From Drosophila pseudoobscura (lineage: Eukaryota > Arthropoda > Insecta > Diptera > Drosophilidae), in contig NC_046679.1 of the NCBI RefSeq assembly GCF_009870125.1, forward strand, positions 15,004,001-15,068,000: 64,000 bases of DNA, given 5' to 3'. Position 1 is the stretch's first letter. The number at the start of each line of letters is the position of its first letter. Position numbers and translations under genes: made by a program. The notes below the pieces were generated by a model, which saw only the letters and a program-made list of their open reading frames with translations, was not told where the DNA came from and did no database searches. This document shows, piece by piece, positions 31,395-43,000 of this stretch.

Positions 31395-32645
31395 TCAGCT
31401 CAAAACTTCTGGTTTTTGAGTTAGCGAAGCATAGGAGCTGGCTGCCGATGATGTTAGTGCGGGTTGCGGCTGATTTTTAGTGTCGTTCGCTTTCAGTAGT
31501 GTGCCAAGGACGATTCCAAGAAACAGAATGAGTCCTACCTGATGATTCGATAAAAATTTCTTGGCGCAGTCGGTGGGATTGTCAATGTTGAGGGAGTAGA
31601 TCTGTAATACAGGAAAGTTATTGTGGAAATCAGGCACATGGAAGATTCAGTAACCCACCTGCTGCACAAGATGAGCGCCAACAACTCCAACAGCGGCATA
31701 GTACGGCAGCGTTTGATCGCAGGCCCAGCCGGCGGTAGAGAGACCCGTCAGCATGGCTGCGGTGAAACCTGATAGCCAAACTTTGGTGTTCTCACCAAAA
31801 CGCAAAGCAGTGGATTTGACACCGATTTGCAAATCGTCTAGCTTATCCTGGTGGGCGTAGATTGTGTCGTAGACAATGGTCCAGCAAACACCAGACAGGT
31901 AGAGCGGAAGACAAGCGGCCAGGTTGACGCTTCCCTGTGTTGCACACCATCCCAACAAAGCACCCCAGTTGAAGGCCATGCCAAGAACCAACTGGGGCCA
32001 ATAGGTCACCCTCTTCATCAAGGGATAAGTGATCACCAGCCCCAGTGAGCTGGCGCCCAACAGAATTGACTGCCAGTTGAGCTGGACAAGAACCAGTAGT
32101 CCGAGACTCAGCTGTGCCGAGAGAAAGACAATAGCATCGAACTGACTAATCTGCCCGGATGCGAGTGGCCGCGTCCGCGTTCGCTCCACCTTGGCGTCGA
32201 TATCCTTGTCCCAGAGATCGTTTATAGTGCAGCCGGCGCCACGCATTATCAATGCTCCCGTTCCAAACAAGCCCAGCATGGTAAGGTCCGGCCAACAGCC
32301 TGCATCTGCACTCAACGCTATGCTCCACGCACAGGGCCAGAACAACAAGTAAGTGCCAATGGGTCGATCAATCCTCATCAGCTGGGCATATGGTTTCGTA
32401 GCTGCGTACAGCTCTTCGAGCACCGATCCTGGCTTCTTGGATGTTGGCAGCGTAGACATCTTGCGAAAAGAAAGCTCCTGGATCTGCGGTAGCCTCTCGT
32501 TGCGGCAATCACTATCTGTGTGGAGGCCAATAAGAACACGCGCCGGCACAGCTGGCATTGGCAGCCTGCTCTTTGTTGTTGTCGCCGCCGCATAAGCGTA
32601 GGGAAAATGCTTTCTGCTCTTCAGCAAATGTCGTACCGCAAACAT
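31395..32645 (-). CDS. Coq2: 4-hydroxybenzoate polyprenyltransferase, mitochondrial (ubiquinone synthesis)
   Basis: Two exons (31659-32645, 31395-31601) encode 397 aa. The N-terminal roughly 70 residues are basic/Ser-rich, a mitochondrial targeting sequence. The UbiA core begins near [20 protein letters not shown]. Both Asp-rich substrate motifs are present: NDLWDKDID (N-D-x-x-D-x-x-x-D, prenyl-diphosphate/Mg binding) and [13 protein letters not shown]. About eight hydrophobic spans are visible. It attaches the polyprenyl tail to 4-hydroxybenzoate in the inner membrane. The short second exon adds the last membrane span and a Ser/Gln-rich tail. Confidence 0.95.
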
Positions 32646-33052
32646 TGCAATTCAGCGTCCTTGGAACGGCGGGCTGTCCTACTACAACGTTTCCAATAAT
32701 TAATTACACAATAGGCATTCGGCGTTTTGTCAAAACTCACTTGATAATCTAAAAAAGGCAAGATTCTTATTGGAATTTCGGCATGATACAGCAGTGTAGC
32801 CCACTTAAGCCCCCTCTATTTAAACAGTTTAGCGATTTGAGGTAAAATGGCGGAAAATATTAACGATTGTAAATTATTTTTGTAGATTCATGACATCTTT
32901 CCTCTGCACCTAAAAAAAAACCACTATATCTTTCACCTGAACTGCGCTAACATTATTAAATTTTTATTATTTTCGGTGGAAAAGTGAAATACCCCCTTGG
33001 CTTATAATAGGTTAATCGCTCTCCGTCATAGATTGAAAAATAGCGAAATTTT

Positions 33053-33195
33053 TATGTTCCGTCGAATACTATTAACTATATTGAACATTTAGCCATGCCC
33101 ACATAGTTTTATACGATTAATGAATCAATTTTCTATTTAACTAGCCTATTTTAAATACTTGCTTTTATTGGATTTTGCTTAAAAAAAGGGTTTAG
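33053..33195 (+). repeat. Dispersed repeat R, copy c
   Basis: Shares with copy f the string CCGTCGAATA...AACATTTAGCCATGC, CCACATA, TTTTAT, and ATGAATCAATTTTCTA, then TTTTAAATA and a TTAAAAAAAGG tail. Confidence 0.8.
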
Positions 33196-33245
33196 CGAAA
33201 AAGGAAATGAAACGTAATAAAACGTAAGAGAAAAATCGTTCCAAT

Positions 33246-33382
33246 TGTTCAATTTCTTTATTCCGTTGAATAATGCTACCTAACTAAAACCATTAGCTCT
33301 ACCCACATAATTCTAGGACATTAATGAATAAATTTTCTATTATTGTAAGTGAATAAAACAAGGTTTAAGCAAAAAAGGTCAA
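33246..33382 (+). repeat. Dispersed repeat R, copy d
   Basis: Tandem to copy c in the same orientation. It has TTCCGTTGAATAATGCTAC, CCCACATAATT, TTAATGAATAAATTTTCTA and AAGCAAAAAAGGTCAAC. Confidence 0.75.
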
Positions 33383-33696
33383 CAAAAAAACAGTGGCAAC
33401 GTAAGTGAGTATGAAATGTCACGTCACGTAACGTATGAAATGGCAGTTAAATTCAATATTGTTTCGCAGAAGGTTCTCTTATTTTGATTTATTTCCAGAT
33501 ATAAGTGATATAAAGTGATTTTTAATCTGTTTTTAATCATATATAATTTAAATCAAAGATATCTTGCTCGTGGAACATACTTATGAAGTCTTTTCAACTA
33601 TTATGAACACAATTATTTCCCCTTCAAAGGAACGTCATGAAAACCTTTTTTCTTTAACCAATTACTGAACCATTTGCCCCTCTGCAATATCGTTTT

Positions 33697-33782
33697 TGCA
33701 CTCGGCACTTGTCTTTCGAAATTGGCACACGGCCTGAAGAATGTCCGTAGAATTTGCGCACGGCCGTAGAATGTTTGCACAC
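33697..33782 (+). promoter_or_regulatory. Cluster of metal-response elements (MTF-1 sites)
   Basis: Three perfect MRE cores (TGCRCNC) share the extended context TTTGC-R-C-N-CGGC: 33697-33703 TGCACTC, 33755-33761 TGCGCAC and 33776-33782 TGCACAC. A fourth near-match (TTGGCACACGGC) is at about 33722-33733. They sit 880-970 bp upstream of the Ctr1B ATG, and Ctr1B is a known MTF-1 target, so they likely control it if no other metal gene lies between. Confidence 0.75.
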
Positions 33783-34661
33783 GGCCATCCATTAAAACGG
33801 CATACGAGACCAGTTAGAAATAAAACTCTTTGAAAGCCAAGTGGGACTAAGGCAGACAACCGGCAAAATCGCCGCCCGACGGTTGCTATCGCTCCAGCCA
33901 GTTGCCCATGTATGTACCCATGTAGGTGCGCGTATATATCAGCGGAATACCATAAAGTTCAACTCGAAGGAAAATAGAGCAAATCGTTTAAACACATTGA
34001 GATGCAGCAACAATTTCGTTAGCTCGTGTTGGCCAATGATAATCTTAATTGCAATAAATAAGTCTGCACTTAAGAATATTCCACAACCTTTGGTTTGCCC
34101 TATAAATCACTCTGTGTAGAATGGGCTATTGGTTTTTTTTTTTGGTGTAAAGTACAGTCTGATGATGACCTTGATCTGAAATATGCAAATCTGCCAAAGG
34201 TAAAAAGATGAATAGCTGTTTTTATTCTTCTTTAACTTATCTTATCTTGTGGGAAAGATGTATTACAGATTATAATCATGTTTGGTGATAAATGTATTTA
34301 TATCTATTCGTGTTTATATATGTATGTATATCTGGCCATTACTCTTGCTCAGTGTAAAGACCCCCTCTCTGGGCTGGGCTGGTGATATCGGCGCCTGCAA
34401 CCTGCTGCCCGCTACCAGTTGATAACGTGAATTTCCCATTTCTCAGAGATAAGCCCACTTGCCTATCGTCTCGACGGGGATTAGGGTCGATTTTTCTTTA
34501 AAAAACAACTCACGACCATATGGGGGCAACAGTCGGCGCTTCGCTCTCAGTCCATGAACAGTGTTGCGGTTATCACTAACCTGTCTCCCGTGAACAGCTT
34601 TCGGCTTTTCCCTAATTTGTGCTTTATTTAATTATATTATCAAATAAACCTGACCGCCAAG

Positions 34662-35679
34662 ATGGATATGGATCACAATCACGGATCTGACGATTCCACT
34701 AGCACAGCCAAGTCCTGTCCCATGATCATGGTGGTAAGTTACACAATCATTTTGGATCTCTACATGATTGCGTTTGATTGGGACAGAGGGATTATTTACG
34801 GAATTTCCAGCTACGCTGTATGAGATTTAGCGACGAGACCAGAGAACTGACAACAAGTTAAATTATCTATTTACTCGCTCATACTTGCTCGCATACATAT
34901 GTATGTAAACTGTGCTCTCCTCTCGCGATGAATTTGCTGTTGCTCTCCAGCTCTCATTTAGTTACTCTCGGCAAACAATAAGTAGCATATCAAAATACAT
35001 TCTATACAGGGTGCTCTATTAAGTTAAGCACAATGATAACATCGATCAAGTTTAGTGGGTCAAAGATAGGCGATTTTTATCAGGTCAAAACTAATCTCGA
35101 ACACAGTTTGCTCAGAGGTGCTGCTTACTGCACCCTGTAAAATGTACAATTAACACCTCACTGGCCTGAAGCTCACCATGTGCTCTCTCTTTGTCTCCCT
35201 CTCTTCTCTCTTTTTGACAGTTTCATGCCGGACACTGCGAACGTATTTTATGGCGCGGCTGGGTGGCATCGACGGTTACAGAGTTCGTTCTCTCAGCCAT
35301 TTTTTGGTTTTTGGTATCCTTTCTATACGAGGCGCTGAAGTTCCTCCGCCAGCATCTGGCGCGTAGAGTCGCCCGCAAGGAGCGCTTGGCCGAGGAGCAG
35401 CGGCGAAAGAACGACAATCCGAGTGGATGCACAGGCTGTTCGGACACCCCCCTGGCCGAGACCAGGGAGAAGACCTACTGGCAGCGCTTGCTGGACTCGA
35501 CGCACATTATCCAGTCGCTGCTGAATCTGCTGCAGATAGTGGTATCCTACCTGCTCATGCTGATATTCATGACCTTCAACTACTGGCTTTGCCTCGCCGT
35601 GGTTCTGGGCCTGGGCTTTGGCTACTTCTTCTTTGGCTGGAACAAGAAGACACCCGACGAGAGCGAGTGTTGTCCTTAG
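34662..35679 (+). CDS. Ctr1B: High-affinity copper transporter
   Basis: Two exons (34662-34733, 35221-35679) separated by a 487-bp intron encode 176 aa. The extracellular N-terminus is His/Met-bearing (MDMDHNHGSDD, then CPMIMVFHAGHCE). Three hydrophobic spans follow: TEFVLSAIFWFLVSFLYEAL; a second with the diagnostic M-x-x-x-M (MLIFM); and a third with G-x-x-x-G packing (GLGFGYFFFGW). The C-terminus ends in CCP. These are the CTR1 trimer pore features; the pore carries Cu(I) into the cell. Drosophila has Ctr1A, B and C. The synteny with Poxm and eIF4AIII (84-85 region) points to Ctr1B, which is induced on copper starvation. A second in-frame ATG at 34668 is an alternative start. Confidence 0.9.
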
Positions 35680-36619
35680 GCGGAAGGACTTAGCTGTAGC
35701 CGGGATAGATGATGGAAGGATTGAATTGGATTGGATCTTTAATGTGTAGGCCGTCTAACCTGGGAATTGTAATGACCAATATCGGTGTGTGGATGCACTG
35801 TCTGTATAAAAACACAAGCCCGGCGGTTTGATATAACTATTTTTTATTAGCTGCACGTCTGTTTCGTACGATCGCCGCTGTATGCTATTCTAAATACTAA
35901 TTGAATGCCTTACTAATTATTACCTTGCTACAAATGTATTGTTGAATATTGGAGCCTCATCCACATTAGGTTTAGACACACCCGTCCCCAAGGCATTGCC
36001 GCAAAGTAATTACAGATTTTGTCTAAAAATACAATTTTATTCGATAGTTACACTTGGTTTAATTATTATTATTAATTATAGTTGCTGTAATCGTAGCATA
36101 AATTAGTCAACTAGTTTACTTAGTGAGCATATTGTACAAATAGTCGTTATGAGAACAAGAACCTATATAACACATATACCTACAAACCTATATCGATTAA
36201 CATACCATCCCGCAACAGAACTCAATACTTGCCATTTCAAAATAAAGAGTTATTTGTAGTTCTTCTGATAAATCTGACTAAATCCAACTCAAAACTCTAA
36301 CAATCCGAAAAAAACAAAAAACAAAGAAAAATCTCCAAAATTACATAAAATTCGTATAGAAATAGTACCCGTACAGTGAGGACCTATCACTGTGGCCCGG
36401 CATCGATTCATCAAAAACATCTGTCGGAACGTAAAGACTTCCCCCAAAAGTATGCTTTGCAAATTCCTACGTTTTTCCGGCGAAAGTATTGACTGGAACC
36501 GTTTCCGCTTAGACGAGAGTATCGTATCCTTAGTAGTTAAGCCTTTAACCCACCCCCAGCTCACACAATGACTAATGGCCTCCGGCGAAGCTTCCACTAC
36601 TGCATTCGCATCCGCATCT
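35680..36619. other. Convergent 3' regions of Ctr1B and Poxm
   Basis: AT-rich untranslated sequence. An AATAAA is at about 36240. No supported gene; the frame at 36289-36597 on the minus strand is not convincing. Confidence 0.5.
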
Positions 36620-37728
36620 TCATAAGCCCGTGGCCCCGGCGGCCATCATACCGCCGTGATGGTGATGATGGTGCATGCCACCATTTTGAAAGTACATGTA
36701 GTAATTGTAGGGCGTCTGTTGCCCTGGCCCACCCTCGCAGTCGAGCAGTGGCTGCCCCCCACTGGCTCCACCGGTCACAGGCGAGGGGGTCATTGGCAGC
36801 GGCGACACCGTGTTACCCATGCCCACTCCCACGCCCACCTGGCAGCTGGCCCGTAAGGCGACGGCTTGATGGTGGGCCAGGATATCGCTTACCGAATGCG
36901 ACGATGGCCAGTGGGCGGCTGCCGCGGCGGCGGCCACGCTGCGCAGCTGGTGTGGATGTGTCTGGCCCCCTGATCCTTGAGGGGGCGAGGGGCTGCCACA
37001 TGATACGGCCTTCATGCTGTACGCGGCCGCGGCACTGTACGGCTGATAGATGGAATTGTAGAGGTGGGCGTGGGCATGGGCATGGGCGTGGACATGGTGG
37101 GCGCTGGCCGCTGCTACGGCTGCCGTCTGATGGTGATGGTGTGGATGTGAGTGTGGGTGTGGGTGTGAGTGTGTGTTTCCAACACTCATGCCGTTGCCAT
37201 TGCTGCCACCCTGACTGCCACCCACATTGCCAGCGCCGCCGCCATTTCCGTTGCTACTGTTTCCACTGCCCACGCTCCCCAATCCGGAGCCATTTGATCC
37301 GCCCGGGGCATGGTGGTGCCCGATGCTGCCCAGCTTGTTGCGCAGGATGCGTGAAATGGAACTGACGCTGGGCACATTCGTCTTGTCACAGATTCCCTCG
37401 CTGAGCAGCCGGTCCCGGATCTCCCAGGCGAAGATGCCCGGATCGCGTTGCTTCAGCTCCCTGATGTAGTTGACCACCTTGGGCGTGGTCACGCGCGGCT
37501 TGGAGCCACCAATGGCGCCCGGCAGTATGGAGCCCGTCTCGTGGTAGCGCGCCAGTATCTTGGACACACAGCCATGACTCACCCGCAACTGGCGGGAAAT
37601 GTCGCAGGGCCGGATACCCAGGCGGGCCAGCTCCACGATCCGCATGCGCGTCGCATTCGGCAATGGCCGGCCATTGACAAAGACGCCGCCAAGTTGGTTC
37701 ACCTCGCCATACTGCGGACACTGCGACT
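36620..37728 (-). CDS. Poxm: Pox meso paired-box transcription factor, main exon
   Basis: This exon encodes the last 369 residues. It opens straight after a long pyrimidine-rich acceptor (CTCTCTCCCGTTGCAG) in phase 1, so the in-frame upstream translation is intron. Residues [20 protein letters not shown] to [11 protein letters not shown] are a complete paired domain ([64 protein letters not shown]). No homeodomain follows. The tail is rich in Gly/Ser/Asn, a His-Ala repeat (HAHAHAHAH) and Ala runs, with [16 protein letters not shown]-like segments ([14 protein letters not shown]). Poxm acts in somatic mesoderm patterning. I propose a 10-nt coding first exon far upstream. Confidence 0.94.
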
Positions 37729-39447
37729 CTGCAACGGGAGAGAGAGCAAGGAGAGGGGTTAGAGTCTTTAGCATGGGAAAAAATAAAGCTGCCTTCGGCA
37801 AATCGAAGTGTAGATGCCCTGTTGACATTCGTAGAATGAACAGAGAACAAAAATGGTCCGCCAATATAATATATAAGATAAAGTAAGTAACAGGCGCTCA
37901 TAAAAGTTTGCATGGGTACAAAAAGGTTCGAATATATGTACATATCAATAATATATCGTATCAGTTAACCATGGGTAACATGCCTCATCTTGAGAGTATA
38001 AACAAAGAGCATTCCCTAGAATGGGAAGCGAACAAAAGCACATTTGCCTCTAATTAGTTTCGCTTGCAAAAAAGAGTGGTAAGGGGTAAAAGAAGTGGAA
38101 GAGAAATGGGTTGGGGTTTGTCCGTTTCTTCAACTGAAAATCGTTGCTACCATTTGCTTCTTAGAACTGCGGATGTGGGTGTTTCGAGAATCGTACCAGA
38201 GATTGTGGACTTGGAAAACAACATTTGAATGCAACGAACGTGCGGAAATGCTCATTCAACGATGACGCAAAGATTTCCCCCTTGGCGCTGGGGGCACTGT
38301 GGACAGATCCCTACCTAGGAGTAGGTGAAATTAAACCGTTTTAGTTGTTGGAAAAGTTGTTATACGAGTATTGTATTGTTAGACGATGAATAACGAGAGA
38401 AAGTACGAATGGATATTGTTATTCTTTTGTTTACGAAATTAAATTATAAGTTTGAATATTTAGAGTTATGCCCAGGAGTCTAGTCTATTTATAGCCAGTC
38501 TAGTCTATTTCGGAAATAAGATCTACATCGAGTGCTAAACGACTAAAACACTCGTTTCGATGCATCAGCCATGGCACCTGCCTCTGCCACTGGGTTCCCC
38601 TGCAATTCCAATACAATAACAGGCAATTGGAGGAAATGTTGTACATCTGCGCTGACTTCTAATTTCGAATTGTGTTTCACAACAGAAACTTCAGGCACAA
38701 CACACGTACTCGTGGTGCAGCGCCATAAAAATGGACCACAATAGGGCTCCCGAGTTACCCCGTTACCCGTTACACCGCACGCTGCAAAGAAAGCAGGAAG
38801 GAACCGAACAAAGAAGGGACTTAGACTTAGCCGAGGGCAGGCATGGCAAGTGTATCGACCCCCATTCAAAAAATCGAATGCAATCGACTTACAAGTCCAT
38901 TGGCATGAAGGTATATCGTATTACAATCCCAAATTGGCAGCCCCGCAGACACTTGTTGCCGGCCAGCGGGCATCATCGACTAACGATCGACAGACAGTTT
39001 CAAATTTCATGTACTTTATGGTTATGGATTTGCGCACTTGTCAATTGCAGTTTGATCATTGCCAGGCACTTGCACTTGGGGCCAACCCCACTAGACAAAT
39101 GGGCCAGACGTAGTACGTGCAGCTGCATAAATACGAACAAATAGTTCGAAATAGCCGGTATCTCCCACATAAAAGGTGATTGTTCATGTTGAGAGAGCAT
39201 TTCGGGGAGATAAATATAGAAAGCTCGACTGTAGGATACCGTTTAGACTCCAGAAATAGGTGATTATCATCCGCTAAAGATGATCTTTAGAGAAGAAGAA
39301 AATCGAACACCATACGAATATCTCAGTTGCACATACATATTACTATATTATTTGTATGTGCTACTGAGCAAGATGATCTTTATGATCTTTCGGTAGGGGT
39401 CTAAGATACTCATCCACATTCATGTATTCATGTGTCATTAATAGCTC
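37729..39447. other. Right-hand part of the presumed Poxm intron
   Basis: No coding gene is supported. Small open frames occur on both strands around 38.5-39.2 kb without family features. The stretch may contain Poxm enhancers. Confidence 0.45.
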
Positions 39448-39485
39448 TATATAAGCCGGTCTCTCCGCTGTATTGCCAGTCAGTC
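39448..39485 (+). promoter_or_regulatory. TATA plus initiator core promoter
   Basis: TATATAA at 39448-39454 and TCAGTC (A at 39482) are spaced 34 bp, an ideal TATA/Inr pair. The start codon follows 13 bp later, giving a very short 5' UTR. Confidence 0.8.
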
Positions 39486-39494
39486 AAAGTTAGA

Positions 39495-40051
39495 ATGCCA
39501 GCTAGAAGTGAACTTATTTTAATACTGGGCTTCTGCCTGCTCTTCAATTTGCTGGGTACTCATGCCCGACCCTCAGAGCAGAGTCCTGCGAAACCGGTAT
39601 GAAGCTAAGGAACATCCCATTCTCGTTGGCTAATGTTTTGTATTTTAGAAACGCGATACCTACGACTGGTTTTCCAGCATACTAGGAGATTACTTTGATG
39701 ACAGCGATAGTGACTCAGAGGAGATCCGTAGGTTCCGGGATGCTACTGATGTCATCGGCTTTATAAATATATTTCCTTTCAGTCATTTGTCGCAACTGTA
39801 CAGTTATAATTGATCAAAAAGGTCCGAGTCAAGCTGCTGAGACAACTGCTGCTCCAGTAGGGGCTCCTGCAGTAGCACCAACTGCTGCCCCTGCCGCTCC
39901 TCCTGCGGCTGCCCCTGGCGCTCCTCCTCCGGCTGCACCTGCTGCTCCACCGGCTGCTCCACCTGCTGCTACAGTAGCTCCAGCCGCTGCAGATGCCACA
40001 ACCGCAGCTCCTGCGGCAGCGGCTTCAGAGGCTACAACAGCAGCTCCTTGA
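39495..40051 (+). CDS. Small secreted Ala/Pro-rich-tailed protein
   Basis: Three exons (39495-39596, 39649-39727, 39783-40051) give 149 aa. The first encodes a signal peptide (MPARSELILILGFCLLFNLL, then GTHARPSEQ). Exon 2 is acidic (DYFDDSDSDSEEI). Exon 3 starts with a short CRNC-containing segment followed by a long Ala/Pro/Thr tail (AAPAAPPAAAPGAPPPAAP), which resembles mucin- or antifreeze-like low complexity. AATAAA is at 40143-40148. The textbook TATA/Inr promoter suggests strong stage- or tissue-restricted expression. It lies on the strand opposite Poxm and would be nested in its intron if the 48.99-kb exon is right. I do not recognise it; the short exons depend on splice-site consensus. 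Confidence 0.7.
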
Positions 40052-43000
40052 AGATAGTTATTCTCTGCCATTATCTACAACATAAGTGCTCTATTCGGAG
40101 GTTTGAAAACGGGATTCGGTATACGACTTTTGTTAATAATTGAATAAAACTTGTGCTCGGTGAAGAATACAGAGCCAAGAACTCCCACAGATCTGTGCAC
40201 AAATCTCGGATACGGGGATTACTCCCCAATTCATGTAGTTCTTTCAGAGCTGGAGACACAATTGTCTTGACATAAGTCACAACAAATCGGCTGGCACTCG
40301 CCACAGACCCACACGCATTGCGGCTGGCGAGTGGATGGGGGTCTCCCACTTCCATTTCCATTTCCATTCGGGGACCAAGTCGGTGGTTTTCGTGTTTGGT
40401 CTTTGAACATTCGGCTCGACAGGAGCAGGGCATTTCCCCAGTGACAGCCACGGTGCCGGTGGCAAATATGTGATACTGCGGCAGCCCCCAGCTTGACATT
40501 ATGTTTGACATTTGTAATCTCGTGATCGTTAATTATTTTCGAATTGAGTTACAAACATAGAGGGTCTTGGGTCTGTTCCTACACTTAGCTGCAGGCTGCA
40601 ACAGAGTATCCAGCGCCAGAGCCAGAGCCGGAGCCATGAAGGGATGAGGCAACGTCAAAGATCACACATACGACAAATGTGCTACCTATAGGATGGAGTA
40701 GCAATGCAGGCATCTTCAGAGATTTCCCCATTAGCTCCACTGTTATACTCCTTACAAAAGGAGTCGAAGAGGGCATATAAGACTGTTAGAGAAGAGGGTT
40801 TTAAGCAAAAATCCTTTTCTTTGTGAGCTTCCAATGTTTCGTTAAAAGGATTCGTTTAATATATAAACAATAAATAAAAGATATCCTACATATTCCAATT
40901 CATGTTTACATATGGATTTATTGATTTATTAATACTGAGTCTTCTCCGATATAATCATGTGCATCCTTCAGACTAATGCAGTCGATATGCCAATGGATAT
41001 CCCTTAGTCGATACACCTTTCCCACACCACATTCTTGTACTTGTGTTCTCCGTTGTCTGCCTGTGTTTTCCGATTTCCTTCTGCTCTGCTGTTGTCTTCG
41101 TCGTCGAGGAAAAGTATTCGAAATATGTTCAATGAGGGCCGCAATTTGTTTGGTTTCTTCGTGAACATTATCTCCGAGTGCTTGACTTTTGTGCTAAACG
41201 TTCATAAATTTGTCTTAACAAATATCTTCTAGTTGTCGGGCTCCCAATGAATGATGTAGATGGTTTCATCTTCTTGTTTTTTGTTGTGTCTTTGCTTGGA
41301 TCTATTGAAGATTGCTTTGCTGGGCTGTTTTAATGGCTTTTAAAATACGCATGACATCAATTTCGGGCAATTATGGAAGATTAATGGAGTCCAAAGTTGA
41401 GCACTTGCAGTTTAATTATGATATTTGAGTTATTCATGCGACTACCGATAAGAATAGAACCTTCGCTAAACCGAAAAATTGGAAAAGGAATTTAACTGAA
41501 TTGGGCAAAGCGGATGATCGGCTATCGGTTGTGTGACTTGTTAGGTAATTGGGAAAATGTTTGAACATCGCCTTCAAAATCATCATCATTGCTGTAAGTT
41601 GATGTTGATTTCCCCTTGTGATTTATGGCCGCCAATCGACATCCGGCCTGCTCAGAGCCAGAATAAAATGCTCTCCGCCACATGCAAATTAGTCACGTAT
41701 TCCCTATTAGAGCAGGCACATCGATTCCCCCCTTGGGGTCTGGATGATGAAGATGATGATGAGTCAAGAGCAGAAGCAGCAGCAGCAGCGGGCAAACATT
41801 TCGCAACGTGCCCAGTCTCCAAAACAAATTTGATTAATGAGCGATGATGCTAGTTGCAGTTCCACTTCGAGGAGCAGTAGGAGTCCAGGTCCCATTCTAT
41901 TCCTAACCTTTCTGGGAGGGATGCACAAGTGCAACATTTTGTTGACCCTTTGGAGTGGTGACTGCCTGCCTCGACGACGCGTCGGCACTGACTGTTGGTC
42001 TTATTAGAGGTGCAAACATGCCACCGTCGTGGAACGATCTTCGTGTGTCGGTCACGATCAGAGGAGAAATAAATTTCAGGTGCATATGCCAGGTCGCCTC
42101 GCCGTTGAGATGTGTTTGCTTATTTGCCATCGGGAACGAAGAACAGAACCTTCGAGCGCTAAAAGATATTTTGTTTGTTTAATTTGGAGTTAAGCCGCTG
42201 ATCATGTAGAACAGGCAGTGCCCAGGAGCAGCAGCGTGCTACTTTATTTCTAATAAGGACCCTTCCTGACTTTCCGGTTTCCCGGCTTTCCACTAGTCAG
42301 CGACTTGATCAATGCAAACACTTATGCCCTGCCCTCAAAGTGGTTGCCTGATCCGATCAAATCCGATCTCGAGTCGAGGCTGAGCAGCGGCAGCAGCAGC
42401 AGCCGCATCACCAGCTTCTGTTAATGAAAGGCAAACAGCTACAAAAATGTGAAGAGGTCGGGCAAACAGCTTAAAAAATCATAAACTCTGAAACGAAATG
42501 GAGATGCATATGGCCGTGCCCTTGCCTCTAACAGCCCTAGCCCTGGGCCCTATTTGGTCAATATTTGCTCATGGATTCTCGTCTCCGTTCCGTTGTCCTT
42601 TCGGATCCCAGCGGAAATTCGAAACGGATTCGGTAGCCGCCTGATGCTTCTGTATTCTGTATCTGAATCTGTGTTTGGTACAAATGGCTTACAAATGGCT
42701 CTGTTTGCCATGAAATCGTATACTTTTACTTAGCCTGGTCGTTATGCTTGACTTGTAGAGATCGGCGTCGACTTTCGCGGGTGGCTGTGGCAACCCTTAG
42801 GGCGCATCCTCCCCGCACGGTATGCCATAAAAAGCTCAATTAAAATTGTCTATAGGGCAACATTATAATTCATAAATTCTGGGAAATTGCCGAATACAAT
42901 GGCGGTCATTGTTTGTCAGTGGCACTCCACAAACGATAAACAAATTACAAAATGCTCCCAACGACCACGCAATCCAGAAAGAAATGTGCCTTCTTCTTTT

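Larger units (their letters stand above)
32646..34661. other. Region between Coq2 and Ctr1B: repeats and metal-response elements
   Basis: No gene was seen. The left half is AT-rich and carries two adjacent copies of repeat R. The middle holds an MRE cluster (33697-33782). A TATATA box-like sequence is near 33931. The right end probably contains the Ctr1B 5' UTR, with TCAGTC at about 34546 as a possible initiator. Confidence 0.6.

Noticed and set aside
36568-37365. 265-codon plus-strand open frame opposite Poxm
   Set aside because: Cys/His/Arg-rich reading of the Poxm exon's antisense strand; no splice or domain support.
37729-37864. N-terminal extension of the Poxm open frame (including [12 protein letters not shown])
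   Set aside because: It is upstream of a strong pyrimidine-rich acceptor at 37729-37745 and does not resemble Pax N-termini; treated as intron.
39829-40071. Minus-strand Ala/Gly-rich frame
   Set aside because: Antisense shadow of the Ala/Pro tail of the secreted gene, which has the promoter, signal peptide and poly(A) signal on the plus strand.
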